From the NCBI GenBank assembly GCA_013811945.1, contig JACCUI010000111.1:1-35691 (forward strand): a stretch of 35,691 bases of DNA, in the 5' to 3' direction. Under the pieces are notes generated by a model. That model saw only the letters and a program-made list of their open reading frames with translations. It searched no databases and was not told the DNA's origin. Of the stretch, positions 24,224 to 33,224 are shown one piece after another. The first letter of the stretch is position 1, and the number at the start of each line of letters is the position of its first letter. The translations under genes were made by a program, and so were the position numbers. The DNA comes from Pyrinomonadaceae bacterium (GTDB lineage: Bacteria > Acidobacteriota > Blastocatellia > Pyrinomonadales > Pyrinomonadaceae).

Positions 24224-25732
24224 TTAGTGTCCGCGTGTCATCAGCAGGCCGATCTCTGCGATGGTCGCGACCCTCGGGTCAACTTCACCGACGATGCGTC
24301 CTTCATGAATGATCAGCAAACGATCGGAGAGTGACGTGACCTCTTCAAGCTCGGCTGACACCAGTAGCACCGCACAGCCCGAATCACGCAGGCCAACCAG
24401 CTTGCGATGAATAAACTCGATGGCCCCGATATCAACGCCTCGAGTTGGCTGCGAGACCAGCAGGAGCTTCGGATCAACTTTGAATTCCCTGCCGATGATC
24501 AGTTTTTGCTGGTTGCCGCCGGAGAGGGCACGCGCGGGAAGATCCGGATTCGCGGGGCGGACGTCAAAGCCCTCGATGATTTCCACTGCGCGCCTGCGAA
24601 TAGCGCCGTTGTCCAGGAACGTGCCAGCGTAAGCAACGATAGGATGACGATAATGGACGCCGAGAATCGAATTCTCGGCGAGATCGAATTCGAGCAACAA
24701 ACCACGGCGATGTCGATCCTCCGGGATATGAGCAATCCCCAACTCTCGCCGCAGTCGCGCACCTTCCCGCGTGATGTCTCGATCTTCAACTCGGATCTCA
24801 CCGGAAAGCTGCGAGGGGCTTAGTAGGCCGGCCAAAGCTTCCATCAGCTCCGTTTGGCCGTTCCCCTCAACCCCAGCGATGCCCAAAATCTCGCCCTTGC
24901 GAACTTCAAACGAAACGTCCTTGACCGAGTTAGCCCCACCCCTGTCCGTAACTGAGAGGTTCCGAACACTCAACTCGGCATTTCCTGTTTTGGCGGGCGT
25001 CTTTTCGACGCGTAAGAGAACTTCACGACCCACCATCAATCGCGCCAGTTCAGCGGCGTTGGTTGCTTTTGTTTGTAAACGTCCTACAACGCGACCGTCG
25101 CGCATCACGGTCACCTCATCAGAAATTGCGAGAACTTCAGTCAGCTTGTGGGTGATTATTACTACCGTCTTTCCCTGCTCACGCATTCGTCGCAGAATGG
25201 AGAAGAACTCTTCGACTTCCTGCGGAGTTAAGACGGCAGTGGGCTCGTCGAGAATGAGCAAACGAGCGTGTCGATAGAGGGCCTTGAGGAGTTCGACGCG
25301 CTGTTGCTGGCCGACTGAAAGGTGCTCGATGACAGCGTGCGGGTTAACGGCCAGCTTGAATTCTTCCGAGAGCCGGCGAATCTCAACATCTGCTTTGGCA
25401 AAGTCTAGTGCAATTCCACTGCCAGGTTCAGCGCCCAGGACAATGTTCTCGGCCACAGTCATCGTGTCGACCAGCATAAAGTGTTGGTGGACCATACCAA
25501 TTCCCACGGCGATAGCATCGTGAGGGGTTCCGATGTCGTGCACTTTGCCATCAACCAGGATTTCACCTTCATCCGCTTTGTAAAATCCATAAGCAATGCG
25601 CATCGCCGTGGATTTTCCCGCGCCATTTTCACCCACAATGGCATGGATCGTCCCCGGCTTAACGACGATGTTAACCTTGTCGTTCGCCAGCACGGCACCG
25701 AACCGCTTGGTGATGTTTCTTAATTCAAGCAA
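24224..25732 (-). CDS. Nucleoside ABC transporter ATP-binding protein (two fused ABC domains; NupO/YufO-like)
   Basis: The 502-residue protein has two ABC modules. The first has Walker [13 protein letters not shown], signature [10 protein letters not shown] and Walker [16 protein letters not shown]. The second has a degenerate Walker A ([12 protein letters not shown]), the signature [14 protein letters not shown] and [14 protein letters not shown]. This double-domain layout with a poor second site is typical of sugar/nucleoside importers of the RbsA/YufO type. The start is TTG 25732 ([12 protein letters not shown]); no ribosome binding site precedes it, because the upstream bases belong to the CTTTGGT word repeat. 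Confidence 0.94.
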   Translation of the reverse strand: MLELRNITKRFGAVLANDKVNIVVKPGTIHAIVGENGAGKSTAMRIAYGFYKADEGEILVDGKVHDIGTPHDAIAVGIGMVHQHFMLVDTMTVAENIVLGAEPGSGIALDFAKADVEIRRLSEEFKLAVNPHAVIEHLSVGQQQRVELLKALYRHARLLILDEPTAVLTPQEVEEFFSILRRMREQGKTVVIITHKLTEVLAISDEVTVMRDGRVVGRLQTKATNAAELARLMVGREVLLRVEKTPAKTGNAELSVRNLSVTDRGGANSVKDVSFEVRKGEILGIAGVEGNGQTELMEALAGLLSPSQLSGEIRVEDRDITREGARLRRELGIAHIPEDRHRRGLLLEFDLAENSILGVHYRHPIVAYAGTFLDNGAIRRRAVEIIEGFDVRPANPDLPARALSGGNQQKLIIGREFKVDPKLLLVSQPTRGVDIGAIEFIHRKLVGLRDSGCAVLLVSAELEEVTSLSDRLLIIHEGRIVGEVDPRVATIAEIGLLMTRGH

Positions 25733-25733
25733 T

Positions 25734-26245
25734 GGTCTTTGGTCTTTGGCTTTTGGTCTTTGGTTCCCTGATCAGGAGTCCGACCGTTTTATTCTATAAG
25801 TGCCAATTGAACGCAAGTAGGCGTTGAGTTTAGGCGTCAACTCCTTAATGATTGGAAGCAGGTCGTTAACCTCCTTCTCCGTTAAAAGCTTTCTCTTGTA
25901 TGATCTGCGTAGCCAGTGCTGTGTTTCATATAGAGATCCGCGCGCGATTCTCAGAAAGCGTCGCAGATCCGGATCGGTTCCTCGGCCGCTACCCTCTGCA
26001 ATATTCGCACCTATGCTGTCGGCGGCTCGTATTAATTGTTTGCCCACTGTGTCTTTGGCGAGGAAATCCCACCTGATAACGATCCTCCAGATACGATCCG
26101 ATAGTTTCTCAGATAACTTGTAGACTTGCAGCTTCTCAAAATTTGTTCTTTCCATGGGTGAGGCCTCCGGATTAAGTTTTGATAATGCCGTTAGATAAGT
26201 TCGTGATCAAAGAACAAAAAAACAAAGACCAAAGGCCAAAGACCC
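25734..26245. repeat. Inverted word-repeat pair flanking the four-helix-bundle gene
   Basis: The left arm (25734-25774) is GGTCTTTGG/CTTTTGGTCTTTGG words ending CTGATCA. The right arm (26203-26245) starts TGATCAAAGAACAAAA and continues with CAAAGACCAAAGGCCAAAG, its approximate reverse complement. The arms bracket only the four-helix-bundle gene, and the left one overlaps its stop codon. The 512-base unit thus looks like a discrete cassette inside the transporter operon. Confidence 0.8.
25772..26155 (-). CDS. Four-helix-bundle protein (S23 / rRNA intervening-sequence family)
   Basis: The 127-residue protein matches the S23/four-helix-bundle family: FEKLQVYKLSEKLSDRIW at the N terminus, VGKQLIRAADSIGANIAEGSGR as the signature, then RRFLRIARGSLYETQHWLRR and a basic C terminus. 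Its helices are amphipathic. Relatives are found in 23S rRNA insertions and in retroelement-associated Avd proteins, and many stand-alone copies have no known role. It has GGAGG eight bases before ATG 26155. It is set between the BMP lipoprotein gene and the transporter ATPase and is flanked by inverted word repeats. A functional tie to the transporter is not supported; insertion as an accessory gene is more likely. Confidence 0.88.
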   Translation of the reverse strand: MERTNFEKLQVYKLSEKLSDRIWRIVIRWDFLAKDTVGKQLIRAADSIGANIAEGSGRGTDPDLRRFLRIARGSLYETQHWLRRSYKRKLLTEKEVNDLLPIIKELTPKLNAYLRSIGTYRIKRSDS

Positions 26246-26248
26246 GAT

Positions 26249-27319
26249 CTATTTCATCATCGCATCAGAAACTTTAATTTCGCCCGAGATGATCTTCTTC
26301 CTTGCTTCTTCGGCTTGCTTGATCGCTTCTTCCGGGATCAGCTCCTTGTTGTTTTCATCCATCGCATAGGCGATTCCATCCTTGTCAAGTCCGTAAACAT
26401 GGAATCCGGCTTTGAATTGCCCGTTCACGACGTCTTTGATGATCTCATAAACAGCATTGTCGACGCGTTTCACCATGCTCGTCAGCACAAAGCCTGGCTT
26501 AACCATGTTCTGATTTGAGTCCACGCCAATGACGAAGTGGGTGGCACGTCCGTTTAGCATTCCCTGCTGCTCGACGGCGTCAAAAGCCCCCAAGCCTGAA
26601 TTGCCCGCCGCAGTGAAGATCACGTCCGCACCTTTGCTGATTTGCGCCAGGGCGATTTCCTTGCCCTTGCCCGGATTATTCCAGGCCGCATCGGTAACGC
26701 CGACGTAATTTGGTATCACGCGAATGTTGGGATTAACTGCGCGGGCGCCTTCTTCATATCCTTCCTTGAAACGATGAATCAGACCAATGTCCATCCCCCC
26801 CAGGAAACCAATCGTACCCGTCCTAGTCGTTCTGGCCGCCAGCATACCCACCAGATATGAGCCTTCGTGCTCTTTAAAAACCAGCGATGCTACATTGGGA
26901 AGACTACTGACACCATCAACTATTGCGAACCGGATATTGGGATAGTCCCTGGCAACCAGCTCGATGATCGGTGTTTGGGCGAAGCCGACTCCAACAATCA
27001 GATCATAACCGCGCTCTGCAAACGCGCGCATGGCCGGCTCGATTGAGGTGGGATTACCCGGTTCAATATCCCGCAGCACAATGCCGAGCGCGGGCTTGTC
27101 GCAACTCTTACCATCGGGCCACTTGCCGGTTTCCGCACACCTGGCCCCGGCCCATGCCGCCGCATTAAACGAGCGGTCATCCTTGCCACCGATGTCAAAA
27201 ACAATCCCCACACGGATTTTCGACTTATCATCGGCACCGTAATCCTCGCGATTACAACCAGAGACGAATAAAGCGAAGAGACATACTAAGAGCAACACAA
27301 ACACAAGGTATGACTTCAT
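26249..27319 (-). CDS. BMP-family nucleoside-binding lipoprotein (BmpA/NupN-like)
   Basis: The 356-residue protein has a lipoprotein signal (LVCLFALFVSGC, cysteine at residue 22) followed by the basic membrane protein fold: IRVGIVFDIGGKDDRSFN at the N terminus, DLIVGVGFAQTP, GTIGFLGGMDIGLIHRFKEG, GADVIFTAAGNSGLGAFDA and FVIGVDSNQN. These contain the typical aromatic, Asp and Asn ligand residues of nucleoside-binding members. It would deliver nucleosides to the ABC permeases. The ATG overlaps the thymidine phosphorylase stop by four bases, and AAGGAAG lies upstream within that gene, so translation is coupled. Confidence 0.93.
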   Translation of the reverse strand: MKSYLVFVLLLVCLFALFVSGCNREDYGADDKSKIRVGIVFDIGGKDDRSFNAAAWAGARCAETGKWPDGKSCDKPALGIVLRDIEPGNPTSIEPAMRAFAERGYDLIVGVGFAQTPIIELVARDYPNIRFAIVDGVSSLPNVASLVFKEHEGSYLVGMLAARTTRTGTIGFLGGMDIGLIHRFKEGYEEGARAVNPNIRVIPNYVGVTDAAWNNPGKGKEIALAQISKGADVIFTAAGNSGLGAFDAVEQQGMLNGRATHFVIGVDSNQNMVKPGFVLTSMVKRVDNAVYEIIKDVVNGQFKAGFHVYGLDKDGIAYAMDENNKELIPEEAIKQAEEARKKIISGEIKVSDAMMK

Positions 27320-28635
27320 TCGACTACTTCCTTGACAAGTGTTGGCAGGTCCCGCTTAAATTCGTCACCAACCTGGTACGCCGCCTGAATCCGACTGACA
27401 GTTTCACGGGCTCTGGACTCATCGCGGCTATATACCATTCCCAGCGTTTGCCCGGCAGTGACCTGGTCGCCAATTTTTATCTCCGAGATATACCCCACGG
27501 TCGCGTCTATCTTGTCGTCGATTCGTACGCGTCCACCACCGAGTGCTGCAATAGCATGTCCGATTTCGGAGGTCTCAACAGCTGTGATGTAGCCAGGGCG
27601 CCGAGATTCTACAATAAAGGATTCGCTCACCAAAGGAAGAACCCCGCGCGGATCATCACAAACACGCGGATCACCGCCCTGCGCCGCGACATTCTGCCGA
27701 AAACGCTCGAGGGCCTCGCCTGATTCGAGTGCCCGCTGCAAACGTTGCCGAGCCTCGTCAAGTGAATCGTCGACGTGGGCCAGCACCAGCATCTGGGCTG
27801 ACAGCTCCAAGGAGAGATCGAACACTGGCTGCGCAGCGGGGGCGAACTCGCCTCGTAGTATCTCAATACACTCTTTTACTTCAATCGAATTCCCAACGGC
27901 GCATCCGAGCGGTTGGTTCATATCCGTCAAAAGTGCCCGGGTGCGAATTCCGCACGAGTTACCAGTTTTAACGAGCGCCTGTGCTAGTGTGCGGGCCCGT
28001 TCCTCCTCCCGCATGAATGCACCCGAACCAACCTTCACGTCTATCACCATTGCCTCCAGGCCTGCCGCTCCCTTTTTGGAAATTATTGACGCCACAATCA
28101 GCGGAATTGCTTCGACCGTAGCGGTAGCATCTCGCAGGGCGTACATCTTCTTATCGGCGGGCGCAAGTTCCGCGGTCTGACCAGCCATCGCATAACCTAC
28201 CTGCTCCAGGACGTTTTGAAACTCACTCGCCGAAAGGCTGACTCGATATCCGGGAATTGATTCCAGTTTATCGAGCGTGCCGCCGGTATGCCCCAGCCCG
28301 CGACCAGAGATCATCGGTACACAGACCCCGCAGGCGGCCACGAGAGGAGCTATTACCAGCGAGGTCTTATCACCGACACCTCCGGTGGAATGCTTATCAA
28401 CTTTTGGTTTGGCAATACCGGAGAAGTCCAGGATGCTCCCCGATTGCAGCATCGCCTCTGTCAGAGACTGCTGCTCAGCCTCATTCATGCCGTTCAGGTA
28501 GATGGCCATGAGCAACGCGCTAGTCTGGTAGTCGGCGATTTGGCCGTGCGTGACCCCGTCGACGAAGAAGTTGATCTCCGCCGGTAGTAGCTGTTCGCGG
28601 TCGCGCTTTTTACGAATAATGTCCTGCGGTCTCAA
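27316..28635 (-). CDS. deoA: Thymidine/pyrimidine-nucleoside phosphorylase
   Basis: The 439-residue protein shows the glycosyltransferase family 3 layout: an alpha domain (MRPQDIIRKKRDREQLLP), then KVDKHSTGGVGDKTSLVIA with the phosphate-binding residues, GRGLGHTGGTLDKLESIPG, DKKMYALRDATATVEAIPL with the substrate arginine and serine-adjacent region, and a C-terminal beta-barrel-like domain with GQTLGMVYS. It splits thymidine, deoxyuridine and possibly uridine with phosphate. Start TTG 28635 has GAGAGGG upstream. It follows ispF by nine bases and overlaps the BMP gene by four. Whether it is strictly thymidine-specific (DeoA) or broad (Pdp) cannot be told. Confidence 0.94.
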   Translation of the reverse strand: MRPQDIIRKKRDREQLLPAEINFFVDGVTHGQIADYQTSALLMAIYLNGMNEAEQQSLTEAMLQSGSILDFSGIAKPKVDKHSTGGVGDKTSLVIAPLVAACGVCVPMISGRGLGHTGGTLDKLESIPGYRVSLSASEFQNVLEQVGYAMAGQTAELAPADKKMYALRDATATVEAIPLIVASIISKKGAAGLEAMVIDVKVGSGAFMREEERARTLAQALVKTGNSCGIRTRALLTDMNQPLGCAVGNSIEVKECIEILRGEFAPAAQPVFDLSLELSAQMLVLAHVDDSLDEARQRLQRALESGEALERFRQNVAAQGGDPRVCDDPRGVLPLVSESFIVESRRPGYITAVETSEIGHAIAALGGGRVRIDDKIDATVGYISEIKIGDQVTAGQTLGMVYSRDESRARETVSRIQAAYQVGDEFKRDLPTLVKEVVE

Positions 28636-28644
28636 TTGGCCCTC

Positions 28645-29133
28645 TCAACTCCCCCGTACTTCGGCGCTCATTAACACTACAGCCTGGGCCTTAACGGCCA
28701 GACCCTGGCCCACTGTACCTATTCCCTCACCCGTCTTCGCCTTCACACTGACACAGTCAATTTCGACACCCAGTGTTTCAGCGATGTTCTCGCGCATTGA
28801 GAGCACATAAGGTCTGAGCTTCGGCTGCTCGAGCATAACAGTCGCATCAACGTTGACTATGAGGAGACCTCGCTCCTGGGCCAACCACATCACGCGCGAG
28901 AGGAGCTGTAGGCTGTTCGCATCTTTCCACTGTGGGTCTCGATCGGAAAAGTGTACGCCCAGATCACCTTCGCAAAGCGCACCCAGAATGGCATCAGCAA
29001 TAGCGTGCAATAGCGCATCGGCATCCGAGTGGCCCTCAGCTCCGCGGGCGGTCGGAATGTGCACACCTCCTAAGACAAGCGGCCGGCCGTTAACCAAACG
29101 GTGTGTGTCATTCCCGATGCCGATGCGAAACAT
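28645..29133 (-). CDS. ispF: 2-C-methyl-D-erythritol 2,4-cyclodiphosphate synthase
   Basis: The 162-residue protein starts MFRIGIGNDTHRLVNG, with the metal-binding Asp-x-His pair, followed by GAEGHSDADALLHAIADAI with the third metal histidine, LGVHFSDRDPQWKDANS and AKTGEGIGTVGQGLAV. It cyclises CDP-methylerythritol 2-phosphate in the MEP isoprenoid pathway. It appears to head a transcript continuing into the nucleoside genes, since deoA starts nine bases after its stop. ispD lies further upstream on the same strand beyond a terminator-like hairpin, so the two are split rather than fused or directly adjacent. Confidence 0.96.
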   Translation of the reverse strand: MFRIGIGNDTHRLVNGRPLVLGGVHIPTARGAEGHSDADALLHAIADAILGALCEGDLGVHFSDRDPQWKDANSLQLLSRVMWLAQERGLLIVNVDATVMLEQPKLRPYVLSMRENIAETLGVEIDCVSVKAKTGEGIGTVGQGLAVKAQAVVLMSAEVRGS

Positions 29134-29150
29134 AAAGTCGATCTCTGAAC

Positions 29151-29196
29151 TTTGATCTTTGATCTTTGATCTTTGGGCTTTGGGCTTTGGTTTTGG
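29151..29196. repeat. Tandem seven-base words TTTGATC/TTTGGGC upstream of ispF
   Basis: Three TTTGATC units, two TTTGGGC units and diverged TTTGGTT units run back to back. They start 17 bases upstream of the ispF start codon. The words are close to those flanking the four-helix-bundle gene. No complementary arm is seen nearby. Confidence 0.8.
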
Positions 29197-29222
29197 CTCG
29201 AATCCAAACTCTCGAACTGATC

Positions 29223-29263
29223 AAAAAGCCGCTAAGGGTTGCCCTTGAAGTGGGCGGAGCGGC
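29223..29263 (-). terminator. Candidate terminator downstream of ispD
   Basis: On the minus strand GCCGCT and AGCGGC (29263-29258 with 29233-29228) pair around an inner AAGGG-CAA-CCCTT stem. TTTTT follows at 29227-29223. It lies about 160 bases past the ispD stop and about 90 bases before ispF, and would separate the two transcripts. The rest of the 287-base spacer, including a 62-codon minus frame, shows nothing convincing. Confidence 0.6.
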
Positions 29264-29420
29264 AAGCTTAGCGACACCGCTTTAGATTGCTTGCGAATTG
29301 GTGCCGCAGAGTAATCAAAGCGTCGCTTTCCAGCCCCGCAGGCCTGCCCCTCTGGGTCTCCCGGACTCTCTCGGGCGCACTCCAAAGGCTGGAATGTAAG
29401 GGACGACAAAGCTCAAAGAC

Positions 29421-30110
29421 CTAAGACCAGCTTTCCAGCTCGTTCAGAATCGCTTCCCCAACCACCAAATCTTCCTGGTTGGTGATCTTAATATTCCGCG
29501 AACTCCCTTCTACGATTGTCACCTTCACACCCAGTCGTTCGACGAGTGCGCTCTCGTCTGTCAGATCAGGATCCAAGACGTCGGCCTGCTCGTAGGCCCG
29601 TCGTAACAATTCAAAGCGAAAACATTGTGGCGTCAGTGAGCGTCGCAAAACTTTTCGAGGCAGTGTCCTGGCAACAATCCCATTGCTAACCTCCTTTATC
29701 GTATCGGTCACCGCCGCGGTCAGGATTGCCGCCTCGTTCGCTTCTGCCGCCTTAACGGTCTTGGTAATTTCGTCAGAGGTCACAAAGGGACGCACCCCGT
29801 CGTGTACCGCAATGATTTCAGTAGCTGAACGAACCGCGAGCAGTCCCCTTAGAACAGACTCGGCCCGAGTGGTTCCTCCCGGAACAATCTGCGAAAGCTT
29901 CCGCAACCTGTGCTTTTCCGCAATGGCGAGAAAGCCGGCTGTGTCCGGAGCTGGTAAAACTAGAATGATTTCCTGAATGGCATCACACAGCTCGAAGGAC
30001 CTGAGCGTGTGGATAATGATCGGTGTGCCCGCGAGTTCCAGAAACTGCTTGGCCCGGTTGCCGCCCATCCGAGTGCCCTGTCCGGCAGCAGCAATGATTG
30101 CGACATTCAT
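29421..30110 (-). CDS. ispD: 2-C-methyl-D-erythritol 4-phosphate cytidylyltransferase
   Basis: The 229-residue protein starts MNVAIIAAAGQGTRMGGNRA with the nucleotide-binding GxGxRMG loop and continues with KQFLELAGTPIIIHTLRSFE, PGGTTRAESVLRGL, VHDGVRPFVTSDEI (metal aspartate) and ATRTLPRKV-like ARTLPRKVLRRSLTPQCF, as in IspD. It couples CTP to methylerythritol phosphate. The frame is open to 30167, but the extra residues (SCHLLLVTCHF) are translated from the GTAACAAGTGA word repeat, so ATG 30110 is preferred. It follows the PIN/TRAM gene on the same strand across an 84-base spacer. Confidence 0.95.
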   Translation of the reverse strand: MNVAIIAAAGQGTRMGGNRAKQFLELAGTPIIIHTLRSFELCDAIQEIILVLPAPDTAGFLAIAEKHRLRKLSQIVPGGTTRAESVLRGLLAVRSATEIIAVHDGVRPFVTSDEITKTVKAAEANEAAILTAAVTDTIKEVSNGIVARTLPRKVLRRSLTPQCFRFELLRRAYEQADVLDPDLTDESALVERLGVKVTIVEGSSRNIKITNQEDLVVGEAILNELESWS

Positions 30111-30116
30111 AGAAAA

Positions 30117-30188
30117 GTGACAGGTAACAAGTAACAAGTGACAAGAACGACCATGCGATCCTGTCACTTGTCAGTTATCACTTGTCAC
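30117..30188. repeat. Inverted repeat of GTGACAAGTAACAAG words in the PIN/TRAM-ispD spacer
   Basis: The left arm (30117-30144) is GTGACAGGTAACAAGTAACA plus GTGACAAG. The right arm (30161-30188) is CTGTCACTTGTCAGTTATCA plus CTTGTCAC, its approximate reverse complement. It fills nearly all of the 84-base spacer and ends seven bases before the ispD start codon. Confidence 0.85.
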
Positions 30189-30194
30189 TATGAT

Positions 30195-31346
30195 CTACTC
30201 CATTACCGGTTCGCCATCAGTGATAGGTACCGGAGCCGGACCGCTTCTCGGGTCACGCTGCGGGCGGCGCGCGGTTCCATTCGTGCGATGCTCACCATTG
30301 CCATTCTCGGCCTCTTCCCAAAGACGGCCAAAGATCATTTTGCCGGCAGTAGTCTGAAGCACACTGGTAACGGCAATGTCGGCATTCTTCCCGATTAATC
30401 TCCGCGCGTTGTCGACAACGACCATCGTGCCGTCATCAAGATACGCCACACCCTGGTTGTATTCCTTGCCCTCTTTCAAAATGAAGACGCGCATGGCCTC
30501 GCCGGGTAGCACTACCGGCTTCAACGCATTCGCAAGCTCGTTGATATTTAGCACGCTGACGCCGCGTAGTTGCGAAACTTTGTTTAGATTGAAATCGTTC
30601 GTCACGATGACCGCATCTAGTTGTTTGCCGAGTTCAATCAGCTTCAGGTCAACTTCGCGCACCGAGGGAAAGTCTGTTTCTACAATCTGAATGTCCAGCG
30701 AACTGTTGTTTTGCAGGCGGTTGAGCATATCCAACCCACGACGACCACGTTGTCGCTTTGATGAATCCGGGGAATCGGCGACTTGTTGGAGCTCCCGAAG
30801 AATGAACTGCGGGATTATCAACGAGCCGGTAAGAAAACCTGTTTCCGCGACGTCGGCTATGCGTCCGTCGATGATTACTGATGTGTCCAGGATTTTTAAA
30901 TCACGGCGGGAAGCCTTGTCAGTGAGGATGCCGCCCAATGCGGACAGTTCAAGATAATCGCCCTTGGCAGCACCCACCATCAGCCCAACGTAGGCCATGA
31001 AGAAGGTCAACGCCAATGTCACGAAGGTCTTGACTTCGGGAGCCACGGCCATTGATTCCTGTCTGCTGATCAAAGATCCGATCAGGAAAGCGCCAATGAT
31101 TCCCATGATCGAACCAATAGCCGCTCCAATCAAAGTCTTTAGTGATGCACGTCGGATTCGGAGTTCGAAAAGTATGATACAAATCGCGATCAAAGCGCCT
31201 ACGAGCGCAGAAATCCACCGGTCACGCGCAATTGGGCGCAGCACGTAACCTGCTGCTACTAGAATGGCGGTAAAAACTAGTCGTATGATAACGACGTCGG
31301 CATGCATGGCAGCCGCAATCCTATCACGGTCTGAACTACCAGTCAC
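30195..31346 (-). CDS. Membrane-anchored PIN and TRAM domain protein (YacL-like)
   Basis: The product (383 residues from GTG 31346) has about four hydrophobic helices in the first 130 residues. A PIN-like nuclease domain follows with acidic residues at KILDTSVIIDGRIADV, FILRELQ, RGRRGLDML and VIVTNDFNLNKV, then a C-terminal TRAM domain (LPGEAMRVFILKEG to FGRLWEEAE) and a low-complexity Arg/Pro tail. Relatives such as B. subtilis YacL are often next to ispD, as here, and may cleave or bind RNA. The start is uncertain: GTG 31346 has AAGG five bases upstream, while ATG 31307 is an alternative that removes 13 residues, and TTG 31349 is also possible. Confidence 0.9.
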   Translation of the reverse strand: MTGSSDRDRIAAAMHADVVIIRLVFTAILVAAGYVLRPIARDRWISALVGALIAICIILFELRIRRASLKTLIGAAIGSIMGIIGAFLIGSLISRQESMAVAPEVKTFVTLALTFFMAYVGLMVGAAKGDYLELSALGGILTDKASRRDLKILDTSVIIDGRIADVAETGFLTGSLIIPQFILRELQQVADSPDSSKRQRGRRGLDMLNRLQNNSSLDIQIVETDFPSVREVDLKLIELGKQLDAVIVTNDFNLNKVSQLRGVSVLNINELANALKPVVLPGEAMRVFILKEGKEYNQGVAYLDDGTMVVVDNARRLIGKNADIAVTSVLQTTAGKMIFGRLWEEAENGNGEHRTNGTARRPQRDPRSGPAPVPITDGEPVME

Positions 31347-31421
31347 CAAAACCTTTTGGAACTAAGCGTTTTGGCGCTGTTCCTTCAGGTATTTGACTAA
31401 CCCTGCTAACCCGTCATTTAT

Positions 31422-33179
31422 TCACTGCTTCCGTCCGATAGCGAACAGGCTTGCCGAAGTGCGCACGTACATCACTCCTTCCGACAAAGCTGGGGTGGCC
31501 ATCAGCAGCTCTCCCATCGAGTTCGTTGCGACGTGAGTGAATTTATGGCCGGCGGCGATGACAAGGATGTCCCCGTCTTCGTTCGATAGGTAGAGCTTAC
31601 CGTCAGATGCTACCGGTGATCCGCTGAAGCCGCTGCCCACCACTGGCAGTCTCTGACGATAGAGTTCCTCGCCGTTCCGCAAGTTGTAAGCGTCGAGGAG
31701 GCCGTTGTTGGCGAGCACGTAGAGAATGCCGTTATAGATTAGGGGCGTCGGCATGTAGGATCCGCGACCCGTTTTGCTCCAAGCGACGGCCTCGCTATCC
31801 GCCTTGCCCTCAGGCAAAGTAAGGTCTCCTCGAACACCAGCCCGCACCACAAAAATGGGACGCTCCGGTGCTCGGCCACTGACGACGACGAACATGTCAT
31901 CGGTAAAGATGGGGGTCGGGGCAGTGATCTTCGAGCTCCGCCCGAGTCGCCACAACTCCTTCCCTGTGCGAGGGTCATAACCGCGGATGTAATTGGACGC
32001 GTTTGTCACCAGTTCCGGGCCTGCTGATGTTATTGCAACGGTCGGTGTTCCCCATGATGGAAGCTCATCGCGCTCAGTCTTCCACACCGTCTTGCCGGTG
32101 TCAGCATCCAGGGCCAAAATGAATGAATCGTCTTGGGTGTCGCACTGGAGAATGACGAGATCGCTCCAGATGATGGGCGAGCTGGCTGAGCCCCATTCAT
32201 ACGTCGGAATGTCATAGGCGCCAAAGTTGAGTCGGCCCAGGTCGACCTTCCATAGAAAACGCCCTTTGACATCGTAAGCATGGACACCTTGCGACCCGAA
32301 CCACGCCACGACTATGCGACCGTCAGTAGCAGGAGTGGAGTTGGCATAGGTCGACTTGATGTGGCGCTTGTCGACGGGTACGCCCTGGTGGGCGGTGCGC
32401 TCCCACAAGGTTTTGCCGGTTCGTTTGTCGAGCGCGTAAATCATCCAGCGGTGGCTCGAGCGATCTTTGGATGCATCGCCGTCGCCATACAGACCGGGGC
32501 GGAAGGTCGCGTTGGGGTCACTACTGGAAGCGCTGGTTACGAAGATTCGATGTCCCCAGACTACCGGGCTGGAGTGTGCGAGCCCTGGAATCGGCGTGCG
32601 CCAGAGAATGTTCTCTCCCGTCTTGCCGTTCCACCGATCGGGCAGATTCTGCCGCTCGGCTACACCTGAAGCCTGCGGTCCGCGGAATGAAGGCCAACTC
32701 CCAATGGGGGAGTGCGGATCAGGACGAACGGGCGGCCGGGCGCTGGCTGTCCTAACGACGCGCCGCGAAACCGTGGTTTTTACCTCTCCAGCAGGCGACC
32801 AAGTGCTGCGGTCCAGAATCATTCGTCGTGGCGTGCACTCATCAGAGACGAGGTCGAAGTTGACGTGCCTACCGTCAATCCGCAGCCTATACCGCCCGGT
32901 TCCTTCACAACCTTTCGGGCCGCCCGACGTCGACAGCTCGATCTCATCGTCCTTGTTTTTCCAGGTGCCTGTTAAGGTGGGCCAGCGGTCGCCCTTCACT
33001 GTGAATGTGCCGCCGGAATCGAACTGCGCGACAAAGACGCCAAACGTCAACGGATGAGAAGGGACCTGCACATCCGTCTGCTGGATAGCGACTGCTGGTC
33101 GTGAGGCGCTGGTGGCCACAATTCCGGTCGCGAGCACTAGCAGCCAAAGCCTTTTGCAATTTATCTTTCTCATAAGCAT
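31422..33179 (-). CDS. Secreted PQQ-like beta-propeller protein
   Basis: The 585-residue protein has a signal peptide ([21 protein letters not shown]). A small N-terminal beta-domain of about residues 40-130 follows, with a cysteine pair (CEGTG, DECTPRR). Then come repeated propeller blades with the W-containing PQQ-repeat pattern: [46 protein letters not shown] and [14 protein letters not shown]. The opening [13 protein letters not shown] is characteristic of outer-membrane-assembly/pyrrolo-quinoline-like proteins in Acidobacteriota and Planctomycetes. PQQ-binding or catalytic residues cannot be confirmed, so it may be structural rather than a dehydrogenase. ATG 33179 is preferred over GTG 33185, because GAAGG sits five bases upstream. 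Confidence 0.87.
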   Translation of the reverse strand: MLMRKINCKRLWLLVLATGIVATSASRPAVAIQQTDVQVPSHPLTFGVFVAQFDSGGTFTVKGDRWPTLTGTWKNKDDEIELSTSGGPKGCEGTGRYRLRIDGRHVNFDLVSDECTPRRMILDRSTWSPAGEVKTTVSRRVVRTASARPPVRPDPHSPIGSWPSFRGPQASGVAERQNLPDRWNGKTGENILWRTPIPGLAHSSPVVWGHRIFVTSASSSDPNATFRPGLYGDGDASKDRSSHRWMIYALDKRTGKTLWERTAHQGVPVDKRHIKSTYANSTPATDGRIVVAWFGSQGVHAYDVKGRFLWKVDLGRLNFGAYDIPTYEWGSASSPIIWSDLVILQCDTQDDSFILALDADTGKTVWKTERDELPSWGTPTVAITSAGPELVTNASNYIRGYDPRTGKELWRLGRSSKITAPTPIFTDDMFVVVSGRAPERPIFVVRAGVRGDLTLPEGKADSEAVAWSKTGRGSYMPTPLIYNGILYVLANNGLLDAYNLRNGEELYRQRLPVVGSGFSGSPVASDGKLYLSNEDGDILVIAAGHKFTHVATNSMGELLMATPALSEGVMYVRTSASLFAIGRKQ

Positions 33180-33224
33180 CGACACCTTCGCTCTAACCGA
33201 TAAACGAAGCGCGGGGTTAGGAGG

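Noticed and set aside
29151..29196. Tandem seven-base words as a CRISPR-like or VNTR array
   Set aside because: There are no spacers between units and no cas genes. It is a diverged microsatellite-like tract matching the other word repeats.
29221..29409. 62-codon minus frame between ispD and ispF
   Set aside because: It ends inside a terminator-like hairpin and shows no recognisable family.
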